From Oscillospiraceae bacterium (GTDB lineage: Bacteria; Bacillota; Clostridia; Oscillospirales; Oscillospiraceae), in assembly GCA_009780235.1 (NCBI GenBank), contig WRAK01000002.1, forward strand, positions 1-64,000: a DNA stretch of 64,000 nt, given 5' to 3'. How positions within the stretch are numbered: the first letter of the stretch is position 1; each line of letters opens with the position of its first letter. Shown here in pieces: positions 8,800 through 16,950 of the stretch. The notes below the pieces were generated by a model. It was not told the DNA's origin. It made no database searches and saw only the letters and a list, made by a program, of their open reading frames with translations. A program made the position numbers and the translations under genes.

Positions 8800-9735
8800 C
8801 TACTGAAAATACTGATCTAACTGCTTCGTAAACTCCAAGGCCGCATTATGCCCCATCTTTTTCTGCCTGTGATTCATCGCCGCCACTTCGATAATCGCCG
8901 CGAGGTTGCGGCCCGGTTTGACGGGGATGGTGACATTCGGCACGTCTATGCCCAGTATATCCGTTGTGTGCGTGTCTATGCCCAACCTGTCATAGACCAC
9001 ATCGTCCCGCCATTCTTCGAGGTGAATCACCAGGTCGACTTTCTCCGTCGGTTTCACCGCGCCGATGCCGAAGAGCCGCCGCACGTCAATAATGCCGAGG
9101 CCCCGCAGTTCGATGTAATAGCGGATGCTCGCCGGCGCGGTCCCCACGAGGGCGGTGTCTGACATGCGGCGAATTTCCACCGCGTCGTCGGCGATTAGCC
9201 GATGTCCTCGTTTCACCAACTCAATGGCGGCCTCGCTTTTGCCCACGCCGCTCTCGCCGACGAGTAAGATTCCCTCGCCGTAGACCTCCACAAATACCCC
9301 GTGCCGTGTGAGCCGCGGCGCAAGCTCCACCTTGAGCTTGGCGACACAGGCCGCTAAAAAGTCCGAGGTGCGCCGCACGGTGGAGAGCACCGTGATGTCC
9401 CGCACCGCCGCCGCCGCCAAGCACTCGGGGAAGGCGTCCAGCTTGTGGCAAATGACAATGGCCGGAATCCCCTTGGAGAAGAGCCGCAAAAAGGCCTCCA
9501 ACCGCTGTTCGGATGTTAGCCCGCCAAGGTAGGTCGTCTCTACGCGCCCCATGACTTGGATGCGCTCGGGGGAGAAGTTTTCAAAAAAACCCGTGAGCTG
9601 TAAGCCCGGCCGATTCAAAGTCTCCGACCGCACTACGGTTTCGGCGTAGTTCGAGGACGGATGGAGGACTTCCATTTCCAAATAGTCTGCCAATGCGGAG
9701 AGGCGCATTGTGTATGGCTTTTTCAAGTGTATCAC
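8800..9735 (-). CDS. hprK: HPr kinase/phosphorylase
   Basis: HprK/P, 311 residues as drawn. It phosphorylates and dephosphorylates Ser46 of HPr and so controls carbon catabolite repression. The Walker A motif is GESGVGKSE. The family stretches GLGIIDVRRLFGIGAV and GRNLAAIIEVAAMNHR are present. The start is uncertain: the GTG at 9735 gives the normal length but AAGG is only one base away, and the ATG at 9708 would remove nine residues. A good sigma-A-like promoter lies just upstream, so hprK is the first gene of the series. Confidence 0.95.
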   Translation of the reverse strand: MIHLKKPYTMRLSALADYLEMEVLHPSSNYAETVVRSETLNRPGLQLTGFFENFSPERIQVMGRVETTYLGGLTSEQRLEAFLRLFSKGIPAIVICHKLDAFPECLAAAAVRDITVLSTVRRTSDFLAACVAKLKVELAPRLTRHGVFVEVYGEGILLVGESGVGKSEAAIELVKRGHRLIADDAVEIRRMSDTALVGTAPASIRYYIELRGLGIIDVRRLFGIGAVKPTEKVDLVIHLEEWRDDVVYDRLGIDTHTTDILGIDVPNVTIPVKPGRNLAAIIEVAAMNHRQKKMGHNAALEFTKQLDQYFQ

Positions 9736-9764
9736 ACCTTATGTTGGGAATTATAATTCATTTT

Positions 9765-9793
9765 ATTATAGCATAAATCCTTTTGCAAAGCAA
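9765..9793 (-). promoter_or_regulatory. Promoter of the hprK series
   Basis: On the minus strand: TTGCTT (9793-9788), a 17-bp spacer and TATAAT (9770-9765), about 30 bases before hprK. The -35 and spacer lie in a palindrome (ccttttgcaaagcaaaagg). The same module, differing by two bases, is the promoter of the CofE-like gene at 57065-57093. Confidence 0.65.
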
Positions 9794-9880
9794 AAGGATT
9801 TGGCGTAGGCGGATTTAAGCAGGATAGTACCGTCTTATATAATAAAACGGTTGGGAATCCCTTGGCATATTTCCAGTAAA

Positions 9881-9950
9881 TAACTAATAGTGAATAGTGA
9901 ATAACTGACCAAGCCCTTGACTTTAGTTATTCACTATTCCTCATTAGTTA
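9881..9950. repeat. AT-rich hairpin ending at a ribosome binding site
   Basis: Left arm taactaatagtgaatagtg (from 9881) and right arm cactattcctcattagtta (to 9950) pair almost perfectly. The right end abuts the AAGGAG of the next gene, so the folded transcript could affect its translation. Confidence 0.65.
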
Positions 9951-9961
9951 AGGAGCGGTTT

Positions 9962-11140
9962 ATGGAAAAACAGGGCGTATCGGGGACGCGAATCGCGATG
10001 GTCTACATAGGCACGGTTGTCGGAGCGGGTTTTGCTACGGGGCAGGAGATTTTGCAATTTTTTGCGGCGTTTGGGATTGGGGGGCTGTGGGGGATAGCGT
10101 TGTCTACGGTTCTGTTTGTCGTCTATGGCGTGTTGATTATGCGGATCGGGATGGCGGCTTCGGCGGTTTCGCATCGGGAGATGCTTGCGGCTGTCGGGGG
10201 GCCGATGTTTCGGGTGGGGATGGACGCGCTTATCATGCTTAGTCTGTTCGGTGCGCTCACCGCTATGCTTGCCGGGACGGGGGCTTTGTTCGGGCAGCAG
10301 TTCGGGCTTGCGCCTGCCTTGGGGGCGGCGATGATGGGAGTGCTGACGGTGCTGACGGTGCTCAGGGGCCTGCGGGGTGTGATTGGGGCGATTAGCGCGG
10401 TAGTACCGTTTTTGCTCGTGGCGGTTGTTGTGGTTTGCGTGTTTGTGTTGATGGAGGGTGGGAATATCGTTCCCGAAAGCGGACGACCGAGGACGATCGT
10501 CCCTACGGGGCTGGTGGGAAATTGGATTTGGGCGGCGGTGTTGTATGGGGCGTATAACATTTTGATGTCGGCGGCGGTGCTGGCTCCCTTGGGGGCGGAG
10601 GCGTCGGACAGGCGGGCGATTTTTCGGGGCGGGGCTTTGGGCGGCATCGGGCTGGGGGCGGCTTCGGTGATGATTTATCTTGCCATCTCGGCGAGCCATG
10701 CGGATGTGGGCGGGCTGGAGGTGCCGATGTTGTATTTGGCGGGACGGATTTCGCCGATGGCGGGGGTGCTGTTTGCCTTGGTGCTCTTGGCTGAGGTGTA
10801 TACGACGGCGGTGGGGGCTTTGTATGGGTTTAGTGCGCGGGTGGGGGCCCGCAATTCCCCTCCCTCGGAGGGGTGGCAGGCGAAGCCTGACGGGGTGGCC
10901 TCACGAGGGTGCCCGCCCCGCAGAACAACCCCACCGCCTGCGGCGGCACCCCTCCATGGGAGGGGAATTTCCGTTGCCACATTGGGTATCGTCGGCACGG
11001 CAATAGCGGCATTTTTCGCCAGTTTATTGGGGTTTTCTAATTTGGTGCGGTATTTGTATCCTTTGCAGGGGTATGGGGGTGTGGTGTTTTTGGTGGTGTT
11101 GGGCTTGGCGTGGCGGCGCGGGCGTGGTAGAATGGGGTGA
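9962..11140 (+). CDS. YkvI-like membrane transporter with two repeat-derived inserts
   Basis: 392-residue integral membrane protein of the YkvI family (APC-like fold; substrate unknown). It has about ten hydrophobic segments and the N-terminal signature GAGFATGQEILQFF. The ATG at 9962 has AAGGAG eight bases upstream. Two stretches do not fit a membrane transporter and come from dispersed repeats. Codons around 10478-10508 encode SGRPRTIVPTG, a half copy of the GTAGGGACG repeat. Codons at 10853-10969 encode about 39 residues (beginning NSPPSEGWQAKP) from a 117-bp palindromic element. Both leave the frame open, and the final membrane segments continue beyond them. The protein could be functional with extra loops, or inactive. 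Confidence 0.8.
   Translation: MEKQGVSGTRIAMVYIGTVVGAGFATGQEILQFFAAFGIGGLWGIALSTVLFVVYGVLIMRIGMAASAVSHREMLAAVGGPMFRVGMDALIMLSLFGALTAMLAGTGALFGQQFGLAPALGAAMMGVLTVLTVLRGLRGVIGAISAVVPFLLVAVVVVCVFVLMEGGNIVPESGRPRTIVPTGLVGNWIWAAVLYGAYNILMSAAVLAPLGAEASDRRAIFRGGALGGIGLGAASVMIYLAISASHADVGGLEVPMLYLAGRISPMAGVLFALVLLAEVYTTAVGALYGFSARVGARNSPPSEGWQAKPDGVASRGCPPRRTTPPPAAAPLHGRGISVATLGIVGTAIAAFFASLLGFSNLVRYLYPLQGYGGVVFLVVLGLAWRRGRGRMG
10478..10508. repeat. Half copy of the GTAGGGACG repeat inside a gene
   Basis: Inverted, the sequence reads cgtagggacgatcgtcctcg followed by gtcgtccgc. It nearly matches the intergenic half copies at 37990-38025 and 50476-50510. It is in frame within the YkvI-like gene. Confidence 0.65.
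10853..10969. repeat. 117-bp palindromic element inserted in frame
   Basis: Outer arms aattcccctccctcggagg and cctccatgggaggggaatt, with inner hairpins (ggcaggcgaagcc, ccgcctgcggcgg). The length between arm ends is 117 bp, a multiple of three. A related element lies at 1449-1555. Confidence 0.75.
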
Positions 11141-11169
11141 GGAACGAATCACAATTTGAGGTGAGCGAC

Positions 11170-11598
11170 ATGAGAAGAAAAATTACAACGATACCGGCGG
11201 TTATTTTTGCCGTACTTATTTTAGCGAGTTTGTCTGCGTGTAGTGACCCTGTGCCGGAACAACCCGAACCAATCACAGCAGAGCGACTTTGCGGCGAATG
11301 GAGGAAATGGTTTGGGGAAGCATCCGTCGGACAGTTTGACGCATTTGACAGCGGCGTTGCGAGCGTATACTTTTCCGATGACGGCACCGGGACGTATACC
11401 GACGCTTGAGAGGACACCGTGACCTTTTTTACATGGCAGATTGACGGTAACAGCATAACCATCGCCGATGATACGGGCGAAAAAATCGGTGAAATCCGTC
11501 CGGGGGTTTGCCCCTCTCAGCCGGAGCGGGAAATTATTGGTATACATTGGCATGGGTATGAGATTGATTGGGGATTGTTTCAGCGGTCAGACGGGTAA
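11170..11598 (+). pseudogene. Lipoprotein gene broken by an in-frame TGA
   Basis: The ATG at 11170 has GAGGTGA upstream. A lipoprotein signal peptide with lipobox LSAC follows, then a short extracytoplasmic domain (LCGEWRKWFG, GTGTYTDA). Codon 80 (11407-11409) is TGA. The same frame then continues for 62 sensible codons (EDTVTFFTWQIDGNSITIAD and onwards) to a TAA at 11596-11598. The whole frame, 142 codons, looks like one small lipocalin-like or DUF-type lipoprotein with a single nonsense change. TGA is an ordinary stop elsewhere in this window, so recoding is unlikely. The alternative is a truncated but expressed 79-residue lipoprotein. Confidence 0.7.
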
Positions 11599-11649
11599 GG
11601 GCAATCCCCGGCCGCTCCTTTAAAGAAAATTATGAAGTAGGTGAATAAC

Positions 11650-12108
11650 ATGAAAAAACGTGAACAAGACAACCTGATACAACAATACAAAGTGCAGCCT
11701 GTCGGTCGGGGGTACATTGATTGCATTGTATCTATGGAGAATGTATTTCAATTTATAGGTGACTTATCAAAAATAAATGTGAACATACATGGGCTTACTT
11801 GGTGGTGTCATTGCAAAGACCAAGATTTGGCAATTCCGGCCGGTTCCGGGACGTCTTTTGTGGCACTTCCGTTTCCTTGGGAATACACAGATTCAGCATG
11901 TCCATGTGGAATGGGTGGCCCGGTAAGTGTGTATTATGAAGGTTGGTTTAGTGAAATATGTGCTCCTATGATTGAATTTGAGGATAACGAACAGGTTACG
12001 GCATACCTGAAAGAGTCGAATGACTCCGGTATACGGAGGTGCTTTGTACCGGGTCTATGGCTTGATGTGCCGGATGACTGGAAAAACGAGCTTGAGGGTG
12101 TAAAATGA
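11650..12108 (+). CDS. Hypothetical protein
   Basis: 152-residue soluble protein that I do not recognise. It has no signal peptide or membrane segment, and several Trp and Cys residues (GLTWWCHCKD, SACPCGMGGP). The ATG at 11650 has AGGTGA upstream. It is more AT-rich than the surrounding genes and sits in a run of small accessory genes (broken lipoprotein before it, GNAT after it). The sequence alone gives no function. Confidence 0.65.
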   Translation: MKKREQDNLIQQYKVQPVGRGYIDCIVSMENVFQFIGDLSKINVNIHGLTWWCHCKDQDLAIPAGSGTSFVALPFPWEYTDSACPCGMGGPVSVYYEGWFSEICAPMIEFEDNEQVTAYLKESNDSGIRRCFVPGLWLDVPDDWKNELEGVK

Positions 12109-12206
12109 CTTGCGGCAAAGGGAATCCTCAGCCGGCTACGCTGACAGCTCCTTTCGGAAAGGAGCCTTTGCGGCTTGTATTCCTTTCAATAAGGAGATAG
12201 ACGAAG

Positions 12207-12683
12207 ATGATTAGAGAAGTCCCCGACAAAGATATAGAACGTGCAATCAACCTCGTAAACACCGTGTTCTCCGAGTTTGTCGCCACAGACTATTCAGAGC
12301 AAGGGCGAGCCACGTTCGCATCCTACCTAAAAGTAAAGCACCAAGAAGTCGGCGCAGACTTGACATCCGGGCGCAAACGAATGTGGGCGTATTATCACGG
12401 GGATGACATTATCGGCGTGATTGCGACGCAGGATGTTTCGCATATATCGCTTATGTTTGTGGACAAGCGGTATCATAGGCAAGGGATTGCCAAGCAGATG
12501 TTTCTTTTTGTGCTGGAAGTGTTGAAGGAGGATGAAAACGTGACGAAAATCACGGTCAATTCCTCCCTCTATGCCGTTGGAGCTTACGAACATCTGGGCT
12601 TTACGAAAACAGCCGAGCAGCAGGAGAAAGACGGGATTTTATTTGTACCAATGATGCGCCCGCTTTATAGTCGTCGTAGTTGA
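12207..12683 (+). CDS. GNAT family N-acetyltransferase
   Basis: 158-residue acetyl-CoA-dependent acetyltransferase. The pyrophosphate-binding motif A is VDKRYHRQGIAKQMF (about 90-104), followed by VNSSLYAVGAYEHLGFTKT, the typical beta-6/beta-7 region. The ATG at 12207 has AAGGAG upstream. The substrate is unknown. The last codons (LYSRRS and the TGA) lie in the left inverted repeat of the 162-bp MITE-like element, so the insertion has set the present C terminus. Confidence 0.85.
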   Translation: MIREVPDKDIERAINLVNTVFSEFVATDYSEQGRATFASYLKVKHQEVGADLTSGRKRMWAYYHGDDIIGVIATQDVSHISLMFVDKRYHRQGIAKQMFLFVLEVLKEDENVTKITVNSSLYAVGAYEHLGFTKTAEQQEKDGILFVPMMRPLYSRRS

Positions 12684-12827
12684 AAAAGAGCTGACGCAAT
12701 GCGGTCTAATTTCCGCATATCTGCGTCTTTCTCCTTGGCGGGAACAAATCCCGCCTGCGTCGTCATCCTTGCTATGCGAAAATTATCCTCGCTTTTCATC
12801 AGCTCTTTTTCAACTACGACGACTATA
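12666..12827. mobile_element. MITE-like element with perfect 29-bp inverted repeats
   Basis: 162 bp, with no gene of its own. The ends are exact inverted repeats of 29 bp (12666-12694 and 12799-12827; outermost bases tatagtcgtcgtag). On the minus strand the interior reads as conserved blocks: gcgaggataattttcgca, aggatgacgacgcaggcggg, a loop, cccgccaaggag and atgcggaaattagaccgc. The same blocks occur in the element at 20177-20306. It lies between a GNAT gene and an ABC exporter gene and provides the end of the GNAT frame. Confidence 0.8.
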
Positions 12828-12847
12828 ATCGCGCAGGAGAACGCCCT

Positions 12848-14563
12848 ATGCAACAAATCAAGCAAAGTCTGCGAGGTCACACCGACAAACTTATTCTCGC
12901 ACCCTTATTCAAACTATTGGAGGCCATCTTTGAGCTGATGGTTCCTCTCATTATAGCCCGCATCATCAACGTGGGCATCGCTGCCGGAGACACGGGGTTT
13001 ATTCTCGTGCAGGGCGGGTGGCTTTTGGGGCTTGCTGTGCTGGGCATCCTCGCCGCTGTCATCGGGCAACACTATGCGGCGCAGGCGGCGGCTGATGTGG
13101 GGCGGGTGCTGCGGTCGCGGCTTTGGGCGCGGACGATGGCACTCTCCTACGAGCAGGCCGAGGCCGCCGGTCGGGGGAAGCTGATACATCTGATTACCGG
13201 GGACGTGACACAGATTCAGCACGGGCTGAACATGCTCCTGCGGCTCGGTGTGCGTGTGCCGCTGTTGGCGGTGGGGAGTGTGGTGATGGCTCTGTGGCTA
13301 AATCCGCGGATTGGGCTGATTTTCCTCGTGACGGTCATCGCCTTGGGGCTGTCGCTCTGGCTCGTCATTCGGCGGATTTTACCGGGCTTCGGTGAGATTC
13401 AGGCAGAGCAGGATGAGCTGTCCCGTCTCGGGCGGGAGCATTTGGCGGGCGTGCGGGTGATACGGGCGTTCAATCGGCAGGCATCGGAGGCCAAAGCATT
13501 TGACCGTGTGGCCACGGGGCTGACGAGGAAGCTGATGCGTGTTGGCCGTATGATAGCACTGTTGCCGCCGCTTGCGAGTTTGTTTATCCACGGAGCTGTC
13601 TTGGGTATTGTCTGGCTGGGCGCACGGCATACTTACGCGGGGCTGTCAAACCCCGGTGAGATTATCGCGCTCGTAAGCTATATGGGGATTACCCTGCTCT
13701 CCATCATGGTGGCGGTGCATTTGACGATTATTTTCACCCGTGCGCTGGCCTCAATGCGGCGGGTGGAGGCGGTGTTGGAGCTCACGCCGTCTATCGTGGA
13801 CGGCCCCGGTGCGGTGTTTGATGCGGACGCGCCTGTGTTGGAATTTGACGGGGTTTCCTTCGCTTACCACATGGGGGCGAGGTCGGCCTTGGCTGATATA
13901 TCGTTCACCCTGCGAGCCGGGGAGACCTTGGGCGTCATCGGCGGGACGGGGAGCGGGAAGACGACGCTTGCGGGGCTTATTTTACGGTTTACGGATGCCG
14001 CGGCGGGTGAGGTGCGTGTCGGCGGCGCGGCGGTGGGCGCGTATACGCTCCGTGATTTGCGGGGACGGTTGGGCTATGTGCCGCAGAAGGCGGCTTTGTT
14101 TACGGGCAGCGTGGCGCACAATTTGCGTATGGCGGCTCCCGATGCCGCGGAGGAAGAGCTGTGGGCGGCCTTGGAGATTGCACAGGCGGCGGAGTTTGTG
14201 CGCGCCTTGCCCGAAGGCATTGACACCGAAATCAGTCAGGGTGGTGTGAGCCTCTCGGGCGGTCAGCGGCAGAGGCTCAATATCGCACGGGCGATTGTGC
14301 GCCGTCCGGCGATGTTGGTGTTGGATGATGCGTCCTCCGCGCTGGATTATATTACGGATGCTGCTTTGGGGCGTGCGCTGCGGGATTGGGCTGAGGGTAC
14401 GGCGGTGGTGCTGATTAGTCAGCGGGCGGCGTCCTTACGTTTGGCGGATCGGATATTGGTGTTGGAGGACGGCGCGGCGGTCGGGTTGGGGACGCATGGA
14501 GAGCTGATTGAGCGTTGTGCGGTGTATCGGGAGATTTGCCGATCGCAGGGGCTGTGTTCGTAG
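12848..14563 (+). CDS. ABC exporter half-transporter, degenerate-site subunit
   Basis: 571 residues: six-helix transmembrane domain (about 1-310) followed by an ATPase domain. Walker A is GGTGSGKTT and the signature is LSGGQRQ. The Walker B end is VLDDAS, with Asp where the catalytic Glu is usual, and the switch His is replaced by Gln (LISQRA). These losses mark the non-hydrolysing half of a heterodimeric exporter such as BmrC/BmrD or TM287/288. The ATG at 12848 has AGGAG upstream. The partner is the next gene, about 155 bases on. The pair probably exports lipids, drugs or peptides; the substrate is not evident. Confidence 0.9.
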   Translation: MQQIKQSLRGHTDKLILAPLFKLLEAIFELMVPLIIARIINVGIAAGDTGFILVQGGWLLGLAVLGILAAVIGQHYAAQAAADVGRVLRSRLWARTMALSYEQAEAAGRGKLIHLITGDVTQIQHGLNMLLRLGVRVPLLAVGSVVMALWLNPRIGLIFLVTVIALGLSLWLVIRRILPGFGEIQAEQDELSRLGREHLAGVRVIRAFNRQASEAKAFDRVATGLTRKLMRVGRMIALLPPLASLFIHGAVLGIVWLGARHTYAGLSNPGEIIALVSYMGITLLSIMVAVHLTIIFTRALASMRRVEAVLELTPSIVDGPGAVFDADAPVLEFDGVSFAYHMGARSALADISFTLRAGETLGVIGGTGSGKTTLAGLILRFTDAAAGEVRVGGAAVGAYTLRDLRGRLGYVPQKAALFTGSVAHNLRMAAPDAAEEELWAALEIAQAAEFVRALPEGIDTEISQGGVSLSGGQRQRLNIARAIVRRPAMLVLDDASSALDYITDAALGRALRDWAEGTAVVLISQRAASLRLADRILVLEDGAAVGLGTHGELIERCAVYREICRSQGLCS

Positions 14564-14702
14564 GGGCGATTCCACATCCGCCCGGATGGCAGAAACGGGG
14601 GTGTTGGGTGCGTGTTGTAGGGGCGGCCATTGGCCGTCCGTGTCCCGAATCATACGTTGTGCAAAGTTGAAACGAGCGGGCGGCAGAATGCCGCCCCGAC
14701 AA
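14559..14702. repeat. Palindromic repeat cluster between the two exporter genes
   Basis: Starts cgtaggggcgattcc, contains tgtaggggcggccattggcc in the middle and ends in an imperfect inverted end gccgccccgacaag. It lies directly upstream of the second exporter gene. Confidence 0.65.
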
Positions 14703-14718
14703 GGGCGAGGTGAAGCAC

Positions 14719-16458
14719 ATGAACAAACACATATTACGCCGACTGTTGCCTTACGTGTGGCGGTATTGGCCTTATCTGCTCGGTAGTGTGGTTGGAGCGA
14801 TTGCGAGCGTGCTTTGCTTCCTGCTCCTGCCCGTACTTGTGGGGCGGGCGATTGACTATATTCTTGGTGTGGGGCAAGTTGATTTTATCGCCGTGGGGCG
14901 GTTGTTGCAGATTTTTGTGCTGGCGGCTTTGGGCAAGGCTTTGTTCCAATGGGCGATGTTTACCTGCACGCGCTACCTCTCGGCGAAAGTCGGGCAGGCG
15001 GTGCGGCGGGATGCGTATGGGCGGATTTCCGAGGCACCGCTCTCGGCGATTGACGGACATCCGCACGGGGATTTGGTGAGCCGCTTGGTAAACGATGCCG
15101 AGGCGGTGGCGGATGGAGTTTTGTCGGCCTTATCAAGCCTTTTGCCGGGCGCGGTGACGGTGCTTTGCACGATGGTGCTGATGTTTACGCTGGACGTGCG
15201 CATCGCGCTTGTGGTTATCATCGCCACGCCTGTCTCCATTTTGCCCGCGCGGTTCATCGCGGGGCGGACACGGAAGTATTTTCGGGCGCAGAGCGAGGTA
15301 CAGGGGCGGATGGGGGCCTATGTGAACGAGATGGTCACGAACGGCGCACAGGTGGCGGCGATGGCCTGTGAGGGGGCGTCGCAGGCGGACTTTGACGCGC
15401 TGAATGAGCGGTTTTTCCGTTCCAACGTGAAGGCGGTGTTTTACTCCAGCCTCGCCAACCCGATGACACGGTTTGTGAACGCGATGATCTACCTCGCTGT
15501 CGGCGTGTTGGGTGCGTTGGCGGTGACGGCAGGGGGAATCACGGTGGGGAGCCTGAGTGCGTTTTTGGCCTATGCGCATCAATATACCCGCCCGTTCAAC
15601 GAGGCCACAGCCGTGCTGACGCAGATTCAAGCAGCGGGGGCGAGTGCGGAACGGCTCTTTGCCGTCATCGACCGGCCGCCCGAGACAGCGGACGCGGCGG
15701 ATGCCAAGTCGCCTGATTCTTGCAAAGGGTTGGTGGAGCTCAAGGATGTTTCTTTTGCCTACGCCCCCCATCGGCCTGTGATTCGGGACGTGAACCTCAC
15801 CGCCCGTCCGGGTACGCACGTGGCGTTGGTCGGGCCGACGGGGAGCGGGAAAACGACGCTTATCAATCTGCTCATGCGGTTTTATGAAACGGACAGCGGG
15901 ACGATTTCCGTGGACGGCGTGCCTGTCACGCAGATAGCCCGTCCCGCTCTGCGGCGGATGAGCGGGATGGTGTTGCAGGACAGTTGGATTTGCCGTGCCA
16001 CGGTGGCGGAGAATATCGCCTATGGCCGTCCCGATGCGGTACGGGCGGAGATTGAGGCGGCGGCCAAGGCGGCCTCGGCGCATTCGTTTATTTTGGGTCT
16101 GCCCGAGGGGTATGATACTGTTATTTCCGGCGACAGCGGCCTCTCGGCGGGGCAGAAGCAACTGATTAGCATCGCCCGCATTTTCCTCACCAAGCCGGAC
16201 ATGCTACTGCTGGACGAGGCTACGAGTTCGCTCGACACGCGGACGGAACTGCTGCTCGGTACGGCTTTGGCGCGGTTCATGGAGGGGCGCACAAGTTTCG
16301 TTGTGGCGCATCGGTTGGCAACCATTCGGGGGGCGGATTGGATACTCGTACTCGACCACGGTGAGGTGGCGGAAGCGGGTACGCATGCGGACTTGCTCGC
16401 CCGCGGCGGCCTGTATGCGCGGCTCTATCATAGTCAGTTTGGGGTTTTGGAAACTTAG
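14719..16458 (+). CDS. ABC exporter half-transporter, catalytic subunit
   Basis: 579 residues: six transmembrane helices and an ATPase domain. Walker A is GPTGSGKTT. Walker B is LLLDEATSSLD with the catalytic Glu, and the switch His is present (VVAHRL). Its signature is LSAGQKQ rather than LSGGQ. In a heterodimer this altered signature faces the Walker motifs of the preceding subunit, so both halves of the same ATP site are degenerate while the other site is canonical. The ATG at 14719 has GAGGTGA upstream. It forms one transport unit with the upstream gene. Confidence 0.92.
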   Translation: MNKHILRRLLPYVWRYWPYLLGSVVGAIASVLCFLLLPVLVGRAIDYILGVGQVDFIAVGRLLQIFVLAALGKALFQWAMFTCTRYLSAKVGQAVRRDAYGRISEAPLSAIDGHPHGDLVSRLVNDAEAVADGVLSALSSLLPGAVTVLCTMVLMFTLDVRIALVVIIATPVSILPARFIAGRTRKYFRAQSEVQGRMGAYVNEMVTNGAQVAAMACEGASQADFDALNERFFRSNVKAVFYSSLANPMTRFVNAMIYLAVGVLGALAVTAGGITVGSLSAFLAYAHQYTRPFNEATAVLTQIQAAGASAERLFAVIDRPPETADAADAKSPDSCKGLVELKDVSFAYAPHRPVIRDVNLTARPGTHVALVGPTGSGKTTLINLLMRFYETDSGTISVDGVPVTQIARPALRRMSGMVLQDSWICRATVAENIAYGRPDAVRAEIEAAAKAASAHSFILGLPEGYDTVISGDSGLSAGQKQLISIARIFLTKPDMLLLDEATSSLDTRTELLLGTALARFMEGRTSFVVAHRLATIRGADWILVLDHGEVAEAGTHADLLARGGLYARLYHSQFGVLET

Positions 16459-16460
16459 GC

Positions 16461-16489
16461 TTGACAAATCGACCAAAACTGCATACAAT
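16461..16489 (+). promoter_or_regulatory. Promoter of the tRNA cluster
   Basis: TTGACA (16461-16466), 17-bp spacer, TACAAT (16484-16489), ending 14 bases before tRNA-Arg. It begins just after the exporter stop codon. Confidence 0.75.
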
Positions 16490-16503
16490 ATTAAAGCTGA
16501 TGT

Positions 16504-16580
16504 GCGCCAGTAGCTCAGCAGGATAGAGCAACTGCCTTCTAAGCAGTAGGCCAGGGGTTCGAATCCCTTCTGGCGTACCA
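16504..16580 (+). tRNA. tRNA-Arg (TCT)
   Basis: Complete cloverleaf with encoded CCA. The anticodon loop is cttctaa, giving TCT, which reads AGA. The acceptor stem is gcgccag/ctggcgt with a terminal G-U pair. First of four tRNAs in a row. Confidence 0.95.
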
Positions 16581-16597
16581 GGCGCAACGGAGTTGCG

Positions 16598-16715
16598 CAA
16601 TTAACAATGAGCAATTAAACAATTAACAATGGTGGTGTCCGCTTCGCGGATGATTTTAATATCCCGCCGAAGGCGGCACCACAATTGTTCATTGTTATCT
16701 GTTAATTGTTAATTG
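16598..16715. repeat. AT-rich palindromic repeat between tRNA-Arg and tRNA-His
   Basis: Outer stretches caattaacaatgagcaatt and gttaattgttaattg flank GC hairpins (tccgcttcgcgga, cccgccgaaggcgg) and a gattttaat core. It belongs to the same family as 6033-6136. Confidence 0.7.
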
Positions 16716-16722
16716 AAAACAT

Positions 16723-16799
16723 GGTGAGTGTAGCTCAGTTGGTAGAGCCCCGGATTGTGGTTCCGGTTGTCGCGGGTTCGAGTCCCGTCATTCACCCCA
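16723..16799 (+). tRNA. tRNA-His (GTG)
   Basis: Anticodon loop ttgtggt gives GTG. The 5' end has the extra G typical of tRNA-His, opposite C73. CCA is encoded. Confidence 0.95.
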
Positions 16800-16802
16800 T
16801 GT

Positions 16803-16840
16803 TTCGTTCGCAGTCAGCCACAGGGTTGACTGCGAACGAA
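16803..16840. repeat. Hairpin between tRNA-His and tRNA-Gln
   Basis: ttcgttcgcagtca pairs with tgactgcgaacgaa (14 bp). No T run follows on the plus strand, so it is more likely a processing or repeat structure than a terminator. Confidence 0.5.
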
Positions 16841-16874
16841 AAACTTTGTAATACTGGTATAAATCACAACACAA

Positions 16875-16949
16875 TGGGATGTCGCCAAGTGGTAAGGCAC
16901 CAGACTTTGACTCTGGCATTCGAAGGTTCGAACCCTTCCATCCCAGCCA
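16875..16949 (+). tRNA. tRNA-Gln (TTG)
   Basis: Acceptor stem tgggatg/catccca, anticodon loop ctttgac giving TTG, encoded CCA. Confidence 0.95.
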
Positions 16950-16950
16950 A

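Noticed and set aside
9775..9800. Palindrome ccttttgcaaagcaaaagg as a terminator
   Set aside because: It coincides with the -35 and spacer of the hprK promoter, and a second copy has the same promoter role at 57065.
11407..11409. Selenocysteine or other recoding of TGA
   Set aside because: No SECIS-like hairpin is evident just after it, there is no selenoprotein family match, and TGA works as a normal stop in other genes here.
15133..16161. A 342-codon minus-strand frame within the second exporter gene
   Set aside because: It is antisense to a well-conserved ABC transporter, with an unnatural Arg/His-rich composition.
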